Counted from the stretch's first letter, positions 45,312 through 58,990 are shown. The stretch is 64,000 nucleotides of DNA from Talpa occidentalis (GCF_014898055.3 NW_023602073.1:20135784-20199783); one strand, 5' to 3'. The notes: generated from the letters alone by a model not told the origin. Numbers and translations: made by a program.

Positions 45312-48300
45312 GCAAGACAAGACAGGACTATTGGAAATCTCTTACTGAACCTAGCAATCCACCTGGACTAAATGAAGTTAGGCATAAAGTTACTTGAAGT
45401 AATCATCACTTCATCATTGATGTGAAGGAAGTTATTTATAGCAATAATCAAGAGCAACAATTTGACCCAGATATGGAAACATGGATAAAGAGGATTATAA
45501 ATTTCAGTATTGCCCACTTAAATCAAAGAAAAGGAAAAATGTATATTGGAATAAATTCAATACAATATGTTTTAAAATATATAATCTTGCAAATAGTACT
45601 GGATCATTGAATGTTGATTTATATAAAAAGTTTTATACAGTTCATATACTTACATTTTAAATGTGTCTTCACTGCCTAGTTTTTTTGATTAATCATTCTA
45701 TCTTTTCATATGCCACTGCAATTACAATGGATTTATTATAGCAATTTTATGATTTTGTTTTAATTTTAAGGTGTAGAATCCATGTTTTTACTTTAAGCAT
45801 TTGTATTCTTAATAAATAAAATTATGAAAGACCAAATTGATGGTACCTATCAAATAATTGTGATGTATAACCATTATCATAACATAATATATCATAAAAC
45901 TTTGGTCTGAAAAATACTATTTCTCAAGTGAATTAGAAATGAATAGACATTCCACAGTGTTTTTTTTTGAGAATTGATATAACTAATACAAAGCTGAAAA
46001 AACTCTCTTACTCTTCTGCTAGTTAATATAATATAGTACATTTGTGGAACATAATTTTTGTACCCAACACATTAGTAAAGATTCAAAAAGAAAATACTCA
46101 GTGCTATAAATTGTGAGGAAAGCCACCTCATAGTCACGTATATCTCAAAAGAAAAAGATGTGAATCTAGATATGAAATCTTGTGCAGTCTTGTAAATCAA
46201 TGTTACTTTAATAAAATTCATATAATTGCAGAATAATATGACCCTTATTTCATGAGAAAAGGAAAAAGCTTAATATATGCAAGCAATATGGTCCATTATG
46301 TGCATACTCTTTAGAAAAAACAAATGTTTAGAAATACTTCGAAGCACTCTGCATCTTAGACCATGTAATTTTATATCTAGATAACATTTTATTAAATTAT
46401 TTGGATAATTAGTATTAAGAAAAACTGTGTCCATTTAAAATAAGGGCAGTAACAAAATGTTGACAAACCATAAAGATATAACTGAATACTTATTTTCATG
46501 ATATTTTAAGTGACCTTGAAAATTATCTTTCTGAAGTACTGCTATCTGAAATGAGGTTTGATAACTATTTGAATGACACAGAAGTAAATCATATTAATAA
46601 ACATGTAAATACACATAAGTGGAATATGCAGAAAATAAAGACTATAAAGAAGTAAAACATATAACATCAATAATTACTTCTACATGTTGAGACAATGATT
46701 GTGTTTATTGCTTGTTTATAGATTGTTAGCCTGACTAGAACATATGGGAAAATGAGTCTCCTTTTTAGTTTTTCAGCCAGAAACCATAGTATTCCTGTAA
46801 TGATTTACTTAGAAATTGAGGGTGATGGTTGCTCTAGCTTCTGTAGTGAACTACGTAATAATACTGGGAAATTCTTTAAGTCTGTGATTGATAGAAAAAA
46901 ACTTGACATTGATGAGACAGTCCCTTGAACACACAAGCAAAACTTATTTGAGATTGTTTCAGCTATTGTGTGTGTCTGTGTGATCCACAGGAATGTTAAC
47001 ATACTGTTAAGTATGTCCAAGTAATTCCATTTTAGATAATATTAAAAGGAGACTTTGAAGGTGACCCCTTGAATTTCTAGAGGTGAGCATGACACATTTA
47101 CTCATGTGGGCATCATAACTATAATTTACCAGGTGAGGTTTCTGAAGCCTCCAAAATTTCCATTTCTATATGTCTGGAAGAAGGTTGCTTATTTTTCTTT
47201 ATGGAACCCACCTAAAAGAATTCCTCTCCTATGTATTGAAATATTACTTGAATTATCCAGAAGTATTTGTTTGGTCTTTCCATTAATTTAAATCTACTCT
47301 TGGCAATGATTATACAGAGGCCACATAGTAGAATTAAATACAGTTTTCTTATCTTTAAAAATTTATGTATCTTTTCTGTATCTTGAATATATAAGAATGT
47401 TATAACATTAGATTATCTATAAACATGTATAAATAAATTATGTATTTACCCAATTGTGTATGTGTGTGTGTGTGTAGGGGGAATGTAAAAAATAACTGTC
47501 ACATTATGGATTATAAAGATTATAAATAGCTAACTAATATTTTTAATATGTTGCTGTAACTGTGATAACAAGTGTAACTGCAGGAAGAAATAAAAGGACT
47601 CAAAGTGTCTATTTAGTTGATTCTTAGATATTATTCATTACTTTTGCTTTATTAATTAGATATCACTGTAATCATGAATATTAAGATTACTTTTCACTTC
47701 AAAGAAATCCCTAATTTCAGGGTTGATCAAGAAATTTACATTAATTTTACCTCTTTAATTCACCATCTCATTGTCTCCAACTTATTCACCGTCCTATGAC
47801 AAAGGGAACATTCAAAATGTTTTACATCTATCACTGTTTTAGGAAAATATTAATGTCTTTAAACACTGTTGTTTAAGTGCATATAGTGTTTTCAAGACAT
47901 AACAACATTCTTTAAGTGGATTCAGTATGATGGCATTTATGATTTTTACCAGTTATTTTTGATTTCAGTCCTTTTCTCCATGTTTCTATTAAATTGTCCA
48001 TCCACAAGTCCATGCCAGAATCATCCTATATTTTCTCTGATTCAGAATCTTCTCCTAAGAATTAGAAGTTAAAAGACTGGGTGATTGTTATGACCTGAGG
48101 CATGGTCTCATATTATGTAAGAAAATGTCAGACTGAGCTGTTAATTAACTGAAGTTATGTTGAGATAAAGCCTAAATGGAAACTGAAAATCGAGGGAGTA
48201 ACTCATAAAAACTCTGAAGGCGGACAAGCCTGACTTGTGCACCCCAGAAATGCTTTGGAATCTCCAGCTTCTGTACTCTTTGCTTGCATTAAGGTGTAAG

Positions 48301-48936
48301 TGTACTCCTGCTAAAGCAAATAATACTGTTATCTAACTGCTCAGGGCTTAGTTTTAGGGGGGAGATCTCCTCTAGGTCAGCTTCTTCCTCTCAGAGTGCT
48401 GCCTGGTTCCCTAGTGGAATTCTGGCCTAACAGTATTACATACTTTCATCTTTATCTATGGTTTGTTTATGATCCTTGCTTTGGGAAGCTGGGAAATATG
48501 GTTATATTGCTCTCATGAAACTGTTGGATCCATTCTCAATTTTCAAACTTTTCTATCATAGTTGAGCAATTTTTTCCCGAAATTTCTGAAATGGAAAGCA
48601 TCTCATATGTCTTTCATTCACTATTATAAGAGTCAATAAATGGTATGAATACAAGGTATTTCAAAACACTATCATACATTCACGCTCAATTAATTCTTAT
48701 GAGGGTTATATAAAGAAAGACATTGTTATGGAGGTGGAATTGGACTCCACAATATGTTTCTTGCAATGGAAGTCATTTACAATATTCTCTCCGAGATTCC
48801 TGATTTACATTAAAATAATTATAGTATTTCATATTTAGCAAATTAAATGACAATGTCTAGTTCTCGGAATCATTCAAAACCAGTGTCTATGGCCTTTCCA
48901 TTATTCTGTGTGATCGATCATTTAGACCCTAAGGAA
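45312..48936. other. Unit D intron, non-coding
   Basis: Predicted intron of the unit D OR. Collinear with unit C at both ends. 47260-47330 also matches the unit A and B introns (near 2960 and 11950), so this is the less disturbed member of the C/D pair. A short TG microsatellite lies near 47460. Confidence 0.6.
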
Positions 48937-49525
48937 ACTCACCAGAGCATATTCAAGAATATCTTCCCTCAGCAGGAGAAGCTGTCAGTGTAAGCAGCTG
49001 ACACTTAACTCAAAATCTTGATCTGAAATCAGTCACCATTAGAAAAATCATAACTGTAGAGAAAAGTTAAGTCCATTTTAATCTTTTTTGGCCTCTGGTG
49101 ATTAAGCAATGGAATCTCTTGGCACAAGCAGAGCTTGTGGGAGCTCTGGGTATTTGCCATTGCTGGCCAATACCTTGGGACCAAAGCTTGCAAATGTATT
49201 AATTGTTCCTGCAGAGAATTGTTCTGCTGAATTGATTTAATAATTATAACTAGTTACCTGGAATTTCAACTTGTGTTTATTAGATCAAATTATTGAAAAA
49301 TATTATAATTTGGTGCCAATTCAAGAATATTTAAAACACAACTTAATTCCATTAATTGAAATACCAAGTTATTAATTTACTTTTAAATAATGTGTTATTG
49401 TCTATAAGCATACCTATTGTCTGAAGATGTGTAAATACCAATAGATTACTACCAAAAATGAAGAAAAGATTCCCTAATCTTATACTACTAAGTGGTAGTT
49501 TAATTTAACTTAGAGGGACAATGTA
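48937..49525 (-). promoter_or_regulatory. Conserved OR 5' block of unit D: putative promoter, exon 1 and donor
   Basis: Minus-strand block homologous to units A, C and E. The Olf1/EBF-like motif reads GGTCCCAAGGTA (49182-49171). The TAATTG core at the conserved position has decayed (CAAATG on +), but a TAATTG sits close by on + at 49200-49205. Exon 1 ends CTCTG|GTGAGT with donor GT at 48942-48941. The predicted intron to the acceptor at 45311-45310 is 3633 nt. Confidence 0.58.
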
Positions 49526-49596
49526 ACAAATAGAATTTTTTTAAAAAATCCTGGTGTGTGGTCAACGGTTTGTGTAGCATAAAATTTTAATTTTTA

Positions 49597-49855
49597 AAAA
49601 TATTTATTTATTTATGCATTCAGGAACTGGGGTGTAAACCAGAGGTGCTGGGGTGAGAGGAGTCACCAGAGACAGAGTGGGAAGCAGAACAGGCAGATCT
49701 ACTGAAATACACTGCTGATGGGAGCAGCTGTTGAGACAGGAGAGATCTGCTGTGCCATGTGGGTCACCTACTTGGCCGGGGATCCAACTTGTGCTGTAGT
49801 GGCTGCCAAAAGCTCAATAGCACTATCTTTAACTCCTGCACCACTAGGGAAGCCC
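49597..49855 (-). repeat. tRNA-derived SINE, subfamily 2
   Basis: Reverse copy with imperfect flanks around AAAATTTTAATTTTTA / AAAACTAATTTTTA. The duplicated segment at 63515-63545 reads straight through this site, giving an empty allele. Confidence 0.88.
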
Positions 49856-51735
49856 AAAACTAATTTTTATTAAAACAAACATTATTCAAAAAAGCCTAAT
49901 AGAATAGTTAATGAGTGTACATGCCATCATCATGTCTTTATCCTGGACTTCATTGCACAAGTTTTTATAGTCCTAACAATGCTATGATATAGGATCAGAT
50001 GGTTTCCAAGTAAACTATCATTTGAACAGAACCTTCCAACTAATTGTCAGAGCATTTCACATTTATATTCTACAAATATAGCACATTATGGTTTAATTTC
50101 ATTCATACTTTCTGTATATGTATTAGTGCTACTGAATTTGAAGAATATTCTCTACTAATTAATAAGACAGAGTCTATATGTTTTTGAGCACTTGCTCCAG
50201 CTAAAATGTCTTTTAAAATATCAGAATTTATTGATTTTTATTTTTATCAAATATCTTTTGAATTTTTTTTACATTTATCATTTTTTAAAATTTTTTAAAC
50301 AATATTTGTTTCCCCCAACCACCTCAGATTGAGTCCCCATAGAATTTTCTTCCCCAAGGCACCCATGCACCATCACCACAGTCCCCTGTGCTCCTCCCTC
50401 CCTCCCTCTGATCTCTCTCCCTCTTCCTGCCCTGCAGTATGTCTCTGGTATACAATTGTCTGTTTTTGCTTTATTGTGTTTGGTACTGTTATTATTTTTT
50501 ACACTGATGTTTTATTTGGTTCCCTTATATCCCTGTTATAAGTGAAACCATCCGATATTTTTCTTTTTCCTTCTGGCTTATTAAACTGAGCATGATTACT
50601 TCTAGCTCCATCCATGGTGCTGCAAATGGCATTAGTTGACCTTTTTTGATTGCTGAATAATATTCCATTGTGTATGTATACCACGTCTTCTTGATCCAGT
50701 CATCTATTTTTGGGCATTTGGATTGTTTCCAGGTTTTACCTATTGTAAATAGTGCTGCAATAAACATAGGTGTGCAGGTGATCTTTTGAATCACTGTTTT
50801 TGTGTCCTTTGGGTAGATCCCTAGTAGTGGAATTGCCAGATGATATGGTAGCTCCATTTTTAGTAGACTGAAGAACATCCAGACAGCTTTCCACAGTGGT
50901 TGGACCAGTTTTCACTCCCACCAGCAATGTAAGAGAGTTCCTTTTCACCACTTCCTCACCAATATTTGTTGTTGCTTGTTTTTTTGATATGTGCCCTTCT
51001 TACCACCTGTTGAAAGAAATTGAAAGACACAAAGAAATGGAAAGGCATCCCCTGCTCATGGTTTGGAAGAATTAACATTATTAAAATGGTCATCCTCCCA
51101 AAAGCAATATATAGATTCACTGCTATTTCAATAAAATCCCAATTAAAAGGTGGTATCTCAGTGTGGTTTTGATTTGCATTTCCCTGATTATAAGGGATGT
51201 TAAACATTTTTTCATATGCCTGTTGGCCATTTGCATTTCCTCTTTGGAGAAATGTCTTTTGAGTTCTTCTGCCCATTTCTTGACTGGATTATTTTGGTTT
51301 TTTTTGAGCTGTTTGAGTTCTTTGTATATCTTTGTGATCAGTCCCTTATCAGTTGAATGCACTATTTCTGCAAATAGTGCAAAGATTTTTTTCCCAATCA
51401 GTGAGTTGTCTCTCTGTTTTGTTTAATGTCTCTTTTGTTGTACAGAAGCTTTTCAGTTTGAGGTAATCCCACGTGTTTATCTTTGACTTCACTGTCACTG
51501 CTTTGGGTGATGTGTCTTTAAAGATGTTTCTAAGATGTATGTCTTGTAGTGATTTACCTATATTTTCTTCTACATATTTCATGGTTTCAGGCCTTATGTC
51601 CATTTCTTTTATACATTTTGAGTTGAATTTTGTGCATTGTTAGAGGTAGTGGTCTAGTTTCTCTTTTTATTTTTTTTTTGCATGTGGAGGTCCAGTTCTC
51701 CCAGAACCATTTATTGAATAAACTGTCCGTATTTC

Positions 51736-51994
51736 TTTTTTTTTTTAGATTTATTTATTTATTTATACAAGAACCGGGGTATAGGCCAGATGCGCAGGAG
51801 GATGAGAGGATTCACCAGAGACAGAGTGGAGAACAGAACAGGGAGACTGACGAAATACACTGCTGAGGGGAGCAGTGGGTGCCACAGGAGAAGTCTGCTG
51901 CGTGATGTTGGACCCTCACTGGCTGGCCAATATCAAACTGGCTCTGCAGAGGCTGCAGTCAGCTTCACATTGTGGTGCCACAAGGGGACGCCCA
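51736..51994 (-). repeat. tRNA-derived SINE, subfamily 1, inside L1
   Basis: Reverse copy inserted in L1 ORF2. Flanks CTGTCCGTATTTC (ends about 51734) / CTGTCCATATTTC (from about 51997). Confidence 0.88.
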
Positions 51995-53430
51995 AGCTGT
52001 CCATATTTCATTGCATATTCTCTGCTTCTTTGTCAAATATTAGTTGTTCATATAAGTGTGGCTTTATTTCTGGGCTCTCTATTTGGTTCCATTGGTCTGT
52101 GTGTCTGTTTTTGGTCCAATACCAAACTATTTTAATTATTATGGCTTTGTAGTATAGCTTGAGTTAGCAAGTGTGATACCTCCTTTCTCTTTTGTTTTCA
52201 TTAAGAGGGCTTTGGCTATTGTGTTTTTTTTTTTTTGTGGTTCCATATGAATTTCATCAGTATTTGCTCTATTTCTTTGAAGAATGTCATCAGATTTTTA
52301 TTGGATTAGAATTGAATCTGTATATTGCTTTTGGTAGGATGGCCATTTTGATGATGTTAATTCTTCCAATCCATGAGCAGGGGATGTCTTTCCATTTCTT
52401 TGTGCCTTTCAATTTCTTTTAACAGTGTTTTATGATTTTCTTTGTATAGGCCTTTCACCTCTTTTGTTAGGTTTATTCTCAAGTAGTTGATTTTCTTGTT
52501 TCAATTATAAAAGGGATGGTTTGCTTGATTTCTTCTTCTTCAGATTGATCGTTTGTGTATATGAAGGCTCCTAATTTTTGTGTGTTGATTTTGTATCCTG
52601 CTACTTTACTGAACTGGTTGATTATTTGAGTAGTTTTTCTGTAGAGCTTTTAGGGTTCTCTATATATATTATCATATCGTCTGCAAATAGTGATAGTTTT
52701 ACTTCTTTCCCTATTTGGATTCCTTGTATGTCTTTCTCTTGTCTTATTGCTCTGGCTAGGACTTCCAGTGGTTAGAGAGGACATTCTTTTCTTGTTCCTG
52801 ATCTTAAAGGAAAGACCTTCAGCTTTTGCCATTGAGAATAATGTTGACAGTGGGTTTGTCATATATGGCTTTTATCATATTAAGGTATGTTCCTTGTATC
52901 CCGAGAATTTCAAGGGACTTCATCATAAATGAATTTTGGACTTTGTTCAATGTTTTCTCAGCATCTATTGATATTATCGTATGGTTTTTCTTTTTCTTTT
53001 TGTTGATGTGTTGTATTACACTGATTGTTTTTCGTATGTGGAACCATCCTGGTGCCCTGGGATGAATCCCGCTTGATTGTGTTGTATTATCCCTTTGATG
53101 CATTGTTGGATTCTGTTGGCAAGGATTTTGCTGAGGATTTTTGGGTCAGTGTTCATTAGGGAGATTGGCCTGTTATTTTCATTTTTTGTGCTGTCTTTGG
53201 TTTTGGTATTAGTGTAATGTTGGCTTCATGGAGCATATTTGGTAGTATTCCTTCTTTTCCAATTTTTTGAAAGAGTTTGTGTAGGATAGACACTAATTCA
53301 CTGCTGAATGTTTGGTATAATTCATTTGTCAAGCCATCTGGGTCTTGGACATTTATTTTTGGAGAGTGGTTTGATTCCTGCCTCAATTTCACTGCTTTTA
53401 ATTGCTCTGTATAGTTATTCTATTTCTTTT

Positions 53431-53690
53431 TTTTTTAAGATTTATTTATTTATTTATACAAGCACTGGGTACAGTCAGAGCGCAGGAGGGTGAGAGAATT
53501 CACCAGAGTCAGAGAGGGGAGCAGAACAGACAGACTGATGAAATACACTGCTGAGGAGAGCAGCCGGCAGCAGGAGAGGTCTGCACACCATGTGGGACCC
53601 TCACCCAGTGGCTGGGGATCGAACCAGCGTTGCAGAGGCTGCGGGCAGCTTTGCAACACAGTGCTCAACCATTGCGCCACCAGGGAGGCC
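53431..53690 (-). repeat. tRNA-derived SINE, subfamily 1, inside L1
   Basis: Reverse copy inserted in the RT-coding part of L1 ORF2. Flanks TCTATTTCTTTT (53419-53430 and 53692-53703). Confidence 0.9.
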
Positions 53691-56470
53691 CTCTATTTCT
53701 TTTTGTCCAGCTTTGGACGATTATATCATTCTAGGAATTTGTCCATCTCTCCTAGGTTGTTGAAAATGTTTGCATGTAAGTGTTCATAGTAATCTCTGAT
53801 TATTCTTTTGATTTCTGCTGAGTCTGTTGTGATTTCTTCTCTTTCATTTATAATCCTATTTATGTGTTTTCTCTTGTTTTTTTCTTTGTGAGCCTGGCTA
53901 AAGGTTTGTTTATTTTGTTTATTTTTTCAAAGAAGAAACTTTTGGTTTCATTGATCTTTTGGATTTTTTTTAAAGTTCCAATTCGTTTATTTCTGCTTGA
54001 TTTTTATTATTCCCTTTCTTCTACTGCTTTTAGGTTTTTTTTTTTTTTTGTTGTTGTTGTTCTTTTTCCAGCTCTTTGACATGTGAGATTAGGTTGTTTC
54101 TTTGAGTTCTTTCTTTTTTCTTGATGTGAGCCTGTATAGCAATGTATTTTCCTCCTATTACTGCTTTTGCTGCATCCCATACATTCTGGAAAGTGGTGTC
54201 CTCCTTGTCATTCAACTCAAAGTATTTTTTAATTTCTTCTTTGATATCCTCATTAGTCCAGAGGTCTTCCAGTAGTGTGGATTTCAATCTCCATGAAGTG
54301 GCAGGGCTCCTTGTTTTCTTTGCATGATTAATTTCTAGTTTGATCCCTTTCAGAGAAGATAGTTGGAATGATTTTGATGTTCATGTATCTGTTGCTGTTT
54401 GTCTTGTGGCCCAGTATGTGATAGATTCTGCAGAATGATCCATGTGCACTTGAGAAAAATGTGTACTCAAATTTTTTTGGGTGCAGTGTCCTATAGATAT
54501 CTGTTAAGTCCATGAGTTCTATGTCTTTATTTAGGGCTCTAATGTCTTTATTTATTTTTTGTCTCATTGATCTGTCCATTGGTGAGAGTGGGGTATTGAA
54601 ATCTCCCACTATATATGTAATTTTCTTTAATGTCGGTTTTCAGAGCTGATAATAATTGTCTAATATGTTGTGGTGCCCCTTCATTTGGTGAGTATATGTT
54701 GATGAGTGTTATATCTTCCTGGTGTATTGTCCCATTGATCATAATGTAGTGTTCATCTATATCTCTTTTTACTTTTTTTTAATTTGAAGTCTATTTCATC
54801 TGATATAAGTATGGCTATTCCTGCCCTCTTTTTTGGTCCATTTACTTGTAGGATTGTTTTCCAAGCTTTTACTTTCAGTCTATGTTTATCTTTTGTGGTT
54901 AAATGTGTTTCCTGGAGACAACAGAAGTTTGGATTTTGTTTTTTAATCCAGCCTGCTACTCTGTGTCTTTTTATTGATGAGTTTAATCCATTTACAATTA
55001 GAGTTAGTATTGATATGTTGGCATCTGTATTTTTCATTTTATTTGTCTTCTTTGTGATTTTATTCCCTCCTTTATTTTGTTCTTCTTGTTCATTTCTTTG
55101 TTGGTTTTGGCTTTAGGACTTGTAGAATTTTTTTGGAGTGGGGGTTTAGTTGTAATGGATTTCTGGAGTTTCTGTTTGCCTGAGAAGTTCCATATTTTTT
55201 CTTCACAGTGGAAGGAGAGCTTTGCAAGTTTCAGTATTCTTAGTTGGCATTTGCTGTCCTGAAGTTTGCTGAATATGTTACTCCATTCTTTTCTTGCCCA
55301 TGATGTTTCTTTGGAGAAGTCTGAAGCTAACCTGATTGGTTTTCCCTTATAAGTTATTCATTTCTTCCCTCTTGCCAGTTTCATTATTTTTTTCCTTGTC
55401 TTGGACTCTTGCAAGCATTACTGTTGGGTGTCATTGATTCTGTTTTCATTGCTTTTCCCAGAGTTCTTTATCTCCTCTAGTAATCTTTTAATCTCCTGCA
55501 TTTCTTTTCTTTCTTAAGGTCTCAGTTTCATTCTTCAGTTCTGTGATTATTTGTCTCAAATCATTTTTTTTCTTTACATTTTCTTTCTACTTTTTAATCA
55601 TGATGATCATTAATTCTCTATCTGATAGGCCAAGAAATTCTTCCATGCCATTGTTGAGCTCTGGTGACTGTATTTCTTTCTATGGTGTGTCCTCCTGCAT
55701 TTTGCTTGGTTATTTATATTTTTTTCTTCTCCCTGTTGTTTGCTTTCTAATTAGTTCTATCTCTGGGACATTGTGCTACTGGTGTTGGCAGGCATCTCTT
55801 TGGAGTGCTCCTTTAGGGGTGTCAGAAACTGTTTACCAGACTGAGACCAGCAGTGGTAGGCCAACAATCCACCAGTGTTGCTGGGCACTGTCCCTTACAG
55901 ATCCCTCCCTCTGATTTACTCAGTTCCAACAGGAAATCAGCTAGTTGGTGATTTTGTTCTGGTCATGAGGTAACACCATAGACCCATACTTGCTAACCTG
56001 TGCTTTTTCCCAGTGGTTCTCTGAGAAACGGAGGTGGGGGACTGAGGGGAGCACCTCAACACAGGGGCTCTGATTCAAGCTGGGTGCTCTGTCTGCCCCA
56101 TGTTCACCCAGTTCTGTGCCTGTGGCTTTATTGATCCCATGCCCTGAATTAAGCTCTCTAGGTCTCAGTTCCAAAGCTATCAGATCAAAACTCTGGCTGT
56201 CATCCTGTGCAGTGCCTGGTGCTATGGCTTGTCCCATTCCCTGGATCCTGCACCCCATTCTCTCAGTTCCAGAATGGGGTCTTGCTCCATGCCTTATTTC
56301 CCTCCTTAACCCCAGTTAGCGTGGCCCACCCTCTCTCAGAGTCTGAGGGTATTTTTGGGATCACTGGTTTCCAACTACCAGGATGTTGGTGATTTTTTTC
56401 TGGTCTCTAGGTGGTGCCAGAGATCATTTCTAGTGTCCTTCCAGAATTTATTTTTTCTTTGCAGTTCTGA

Positions 56471-56640
56471 GGAGGGTTCCACATGGTGCACAGACCTCTC
56501 CTACCGCCCGATGCTCCCCATCAGCAGTGTACTTCGTCAGTCTGGCTGCTGTGCTCTCTGCTCTGGCTCTGGTGAATTCTCTCACCCTGTGTGCTTCTGA
56601 CTGTACCCAGTGCTTGTAAAAATAAATAAATAAATCTTAA
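56471..56640 (+). repeat. tRNA-derived SINE, subfamily 1, 5'-truncated
   Basis: Only the 3' two thirds (from GGAGGGTTCCACATGGTG to ATAAATAAATCTTA) is present, at the 5' boundary of the old L1. Confidence 0.82.
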
Positions 56641-56645
56641 AAAAA

Positions 56646-56915
56646 TGAAATTTATTTATTTATGCATACAAGAACTGGGGTATATAGGACAGAGGTGTGG
56701 GGGGTGCGGGTGAGAGGATTCACCAGAGACAGAGTGGGGCACAGAAAAGGAAGATCAACTGAAACACACTGCTGAGGGGAGCAGCAGGCTCTCCTCAGGA
56801 GAAGTCTGCTATACCATATGGGTGGCTTCCTGGCTGGGGACTGAACCCGTGCTGCAGTGGCTGGCGATAGCTTCATAGGTTATAGCCTAACCTCTTGTGC
56901 CACCAGGGTGATCCC
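56646..56915 (-). repeat. tRNA-derived SINE, subfamily 2
   Basis: Reverse copy placed tail to tail with the preceding SINE. AACTGGGGTATATAGG, GCTGAGGGGAGCAGCAGG and CCACCAGGGTGATCCC are seen. Confidence 0.86.
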
Positions 56916-56929
56916 ATAGTCTCCATTTA

Positions 56930-57290
56930 AAAAAAAATAATATATTTTTAACTGAGGTAACACGGGACACCCCCATTAGGTATTACCACCTTAGTGCACC
57001 CACCACCGACTCACCTATATAGCACCACCACTGACCATTGTGCCTCCCTCCCTGTTCTTTCCCCTCTCTCTTCCCTTCCTTGCTTCATGTTCAGTTCCAG
57101 AGTCAGTTATCAAGGGTTAATTTTAAGTTTGTTTTTATGTGACTTTTAATTTAGTTTCTTGATATTCCACATAGTGACAGTAGCAGGTATTTTATCTTTC
57201 TTCCTCAGACTTATTTCACTGCACATTATCCTTTCAAGCTCCATCATGTTGCTGCAGATGGAATGAGCTTATCATTTTGATCACTGAGCC
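56930..57290 (-). mobile_element. Ancient L1 3'-end remnant
   Basis: Diverged minus-strand sequence. The end TTATTTCACTGCACATTATC followed by CTCCATCATGTTGCTGCAG matches the end of L1 ORF2. A TATATTTTTAACTGAGGTAAC segment marks the 3' UTR of an old L1 type. Confidence 0.6.
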
Positions 57291-57299
57291 AGCCAGAGT

Positions 57300-57490
57300 G
57301 CCACAGCATGGCCACATGGCATAGCAGACCTCTCCTGACTCACCTGCTGCTCCCTTCAGCAGTGTCCTTAGGCCAGTCTTCCTGTTCTGTTCCCCACTCT
57401 GCCTCTGGTGAATCCTCTCACCCCACAGTATCTCTGGCCTGTGCCCCAGGTCTTGTATGCATAAATAATAAATAAATCTTAAAAAAATAA
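57300..57490 (+). repeat. tRNA-derived SINE, subfamily 2, diverged and 5'-damaged
   Basis: ACATGGCATAGCAGACCTCT, CTTCAGCAGTGT and ATAAATAAATCTTA are recognisable. The 5' third is degraded. Confidence 0.72.
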
Positions 57491-57902
57491 TCTTTTACAA
57501 TGTGAGAGAAAATGTATTTTTTCTTTGTTCTCAGTTCCTCTCACAGAGTATGAAAACACTTGTAATGTCTGTGTGATGGACTGAGTGAAGCATATCGTTA
57601 TTCATAATAAATCCTTTGCAAAAATACCATTTATGCTAATGGTGTTACTAATTGAGTGCACTTAGTGAAATCAGGTTGCCAGAGAAACTAACCATGTATT
57701 TAGAAGCTTGAAATATTTGCCTCATCCCAGATCTCTGAAGAGCAGAGAGATATTGGAGGTTAAATTGTCCCATAATTTATTCAGTCTAGTCTGTGTAATG
57801 TGACTCCAAGTAAAACCTTAAATAGTTGGATACAGGAAGTTCTGATTGGTGAACCCTGGAAGGTTCTGAAAGGTAGTAAGTGAAAGGAATAAAGACATTT
57901 CT

Positions 57903-58643
57903 TTTTTTTTTTGTTTTGTTTTGTTGTTTTTATTTTTATATTCCCCAAACAATTGCAACCCCTTTATTTTGACCCCAATCCCTTCCTCCCCCACCCCCCT
58001 CTCCTCATAAAGTGTCTCTGGTTCATAGTTGTTTGTTGATTATGATTTTCACTTTCTTATAGATATTCATTTTCCTGGTCCCTTATTTAAGTTTTCTAGA
58101 TTCCTGCTATGAGTGAGACCATCCGGTATTTTTCTTTTTCTTTCTGGCTTATTTCGCTGAGCATGATCCCTTCCAGCGCCATCCATGTTGCTGCAAACTG
58201 CATGTGTTTATCTTTATTGAATGCTGAGTAATATTCCATGGTATATATGTATGTGAAAAAATGTTCACCATCACTCGTAATCAGGGAAATGCAAATCAAA
58301 ACTACCATGAGATACCATCTTACACCAGTGAGAATGGCACGTATTAAAAAAAACTAGCAACAACAAATGCTGGCGAGGTTGTGGAGAAAAAGGAACTCTC
58401 CTGCACTGCTGGTGGGAGTGCAAACTGGTCCAACCACTATGGAGAGCTGTGTGGTGATTTCTGGACCTACTAAACATAGAGCTTCCATATGATCCAGCAA
58501 TTCCACTCCTAGGTATTTACCCAAATGACACAGAAACATCAACTCCAAAGAGCACCTGCACGCCTATGTTTATAGCAGCACTGTTTACAATAGCTAAGCT
58601 TTGGAAACAACCCAAATGCCCCAAAATAGATGACTGGATCAAG
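57903..58643 (-). mobile_element. L1 insertion with 5' inversion (twin priming)
   Basis: 57903-58250 is an L1 3' end on the minus strand, starting with a T tract (the A tail). 58252-58640 is the next-upstream L1 segment, but on the plus strand (ends GATGACTGGATCAAG). The whole is flanked by the 19-bp duplication AAGGAATAAAGACATTTCT (57884-57902 and 58641-58659). Confidence 0.93.
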
Positions 58644-58885
58644 GAATAAAGACATTTCTACTTTCTTTCCCATACCTTGTCCAACATCTCTTCCATTTTT
58701 CTGGCTTGTATTCTTTATAATAAAACACCATAATGAGAAATGCAGCTTCCTGAGTTCTGAGTTGCTCTAGAAAGTTATTGAAAGGGAAGAAATGGAACTG
58801 CCAATTAATAGCTAGCAGTTAAGAAGTACATTCAATTGGTGCCTGAGTAGAGTGGTCCCATCAGAGGGATGTTCTGAACATGTAG

Positions 58886-58990
58886 GCTCAGCAGTATATT
58901 TTGTCAGTTTGCCTGTTCTATTCCCTGCTCTGGCTCTGGTGAATTCTCTCACCCTCCTTAGCTTCAGACCTGTACCCCAGTTCTTACACC
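58886..58990 (+). repeat. tRNA-derived SINE fragment
   Basis: Only the middle/3' part is present (CAGCAGTATATTTTGTCAG to TGTACCCCAGTTCTT), without the A/T-rich tail. Confidence 0.7.

Larger units (their letters stand above)
50262..56470 (-). mobile_element. Old near full-length L1 (3' UTR, ORF2, ORF1, 5' UTR), interrupted
   Basis: About 5.7 kb of minus-strand L1 after removing two SINEs. The 3' UTR (50280-50520) differs from that of the younger L1s, indicating another subfamily. ORF2 runs from 55037 (MKNTDANISILTLIVNGLNS) toward 50500, with the endonuclease QETH motif and RT pieces (53392-52650), all broken by stops and indels. A degenerate ORF1 lies about 55060-55700 and a 5' UTR to 56470. 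About 140 bp at 51007-51147 is inverted. Confidence 0.9.
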
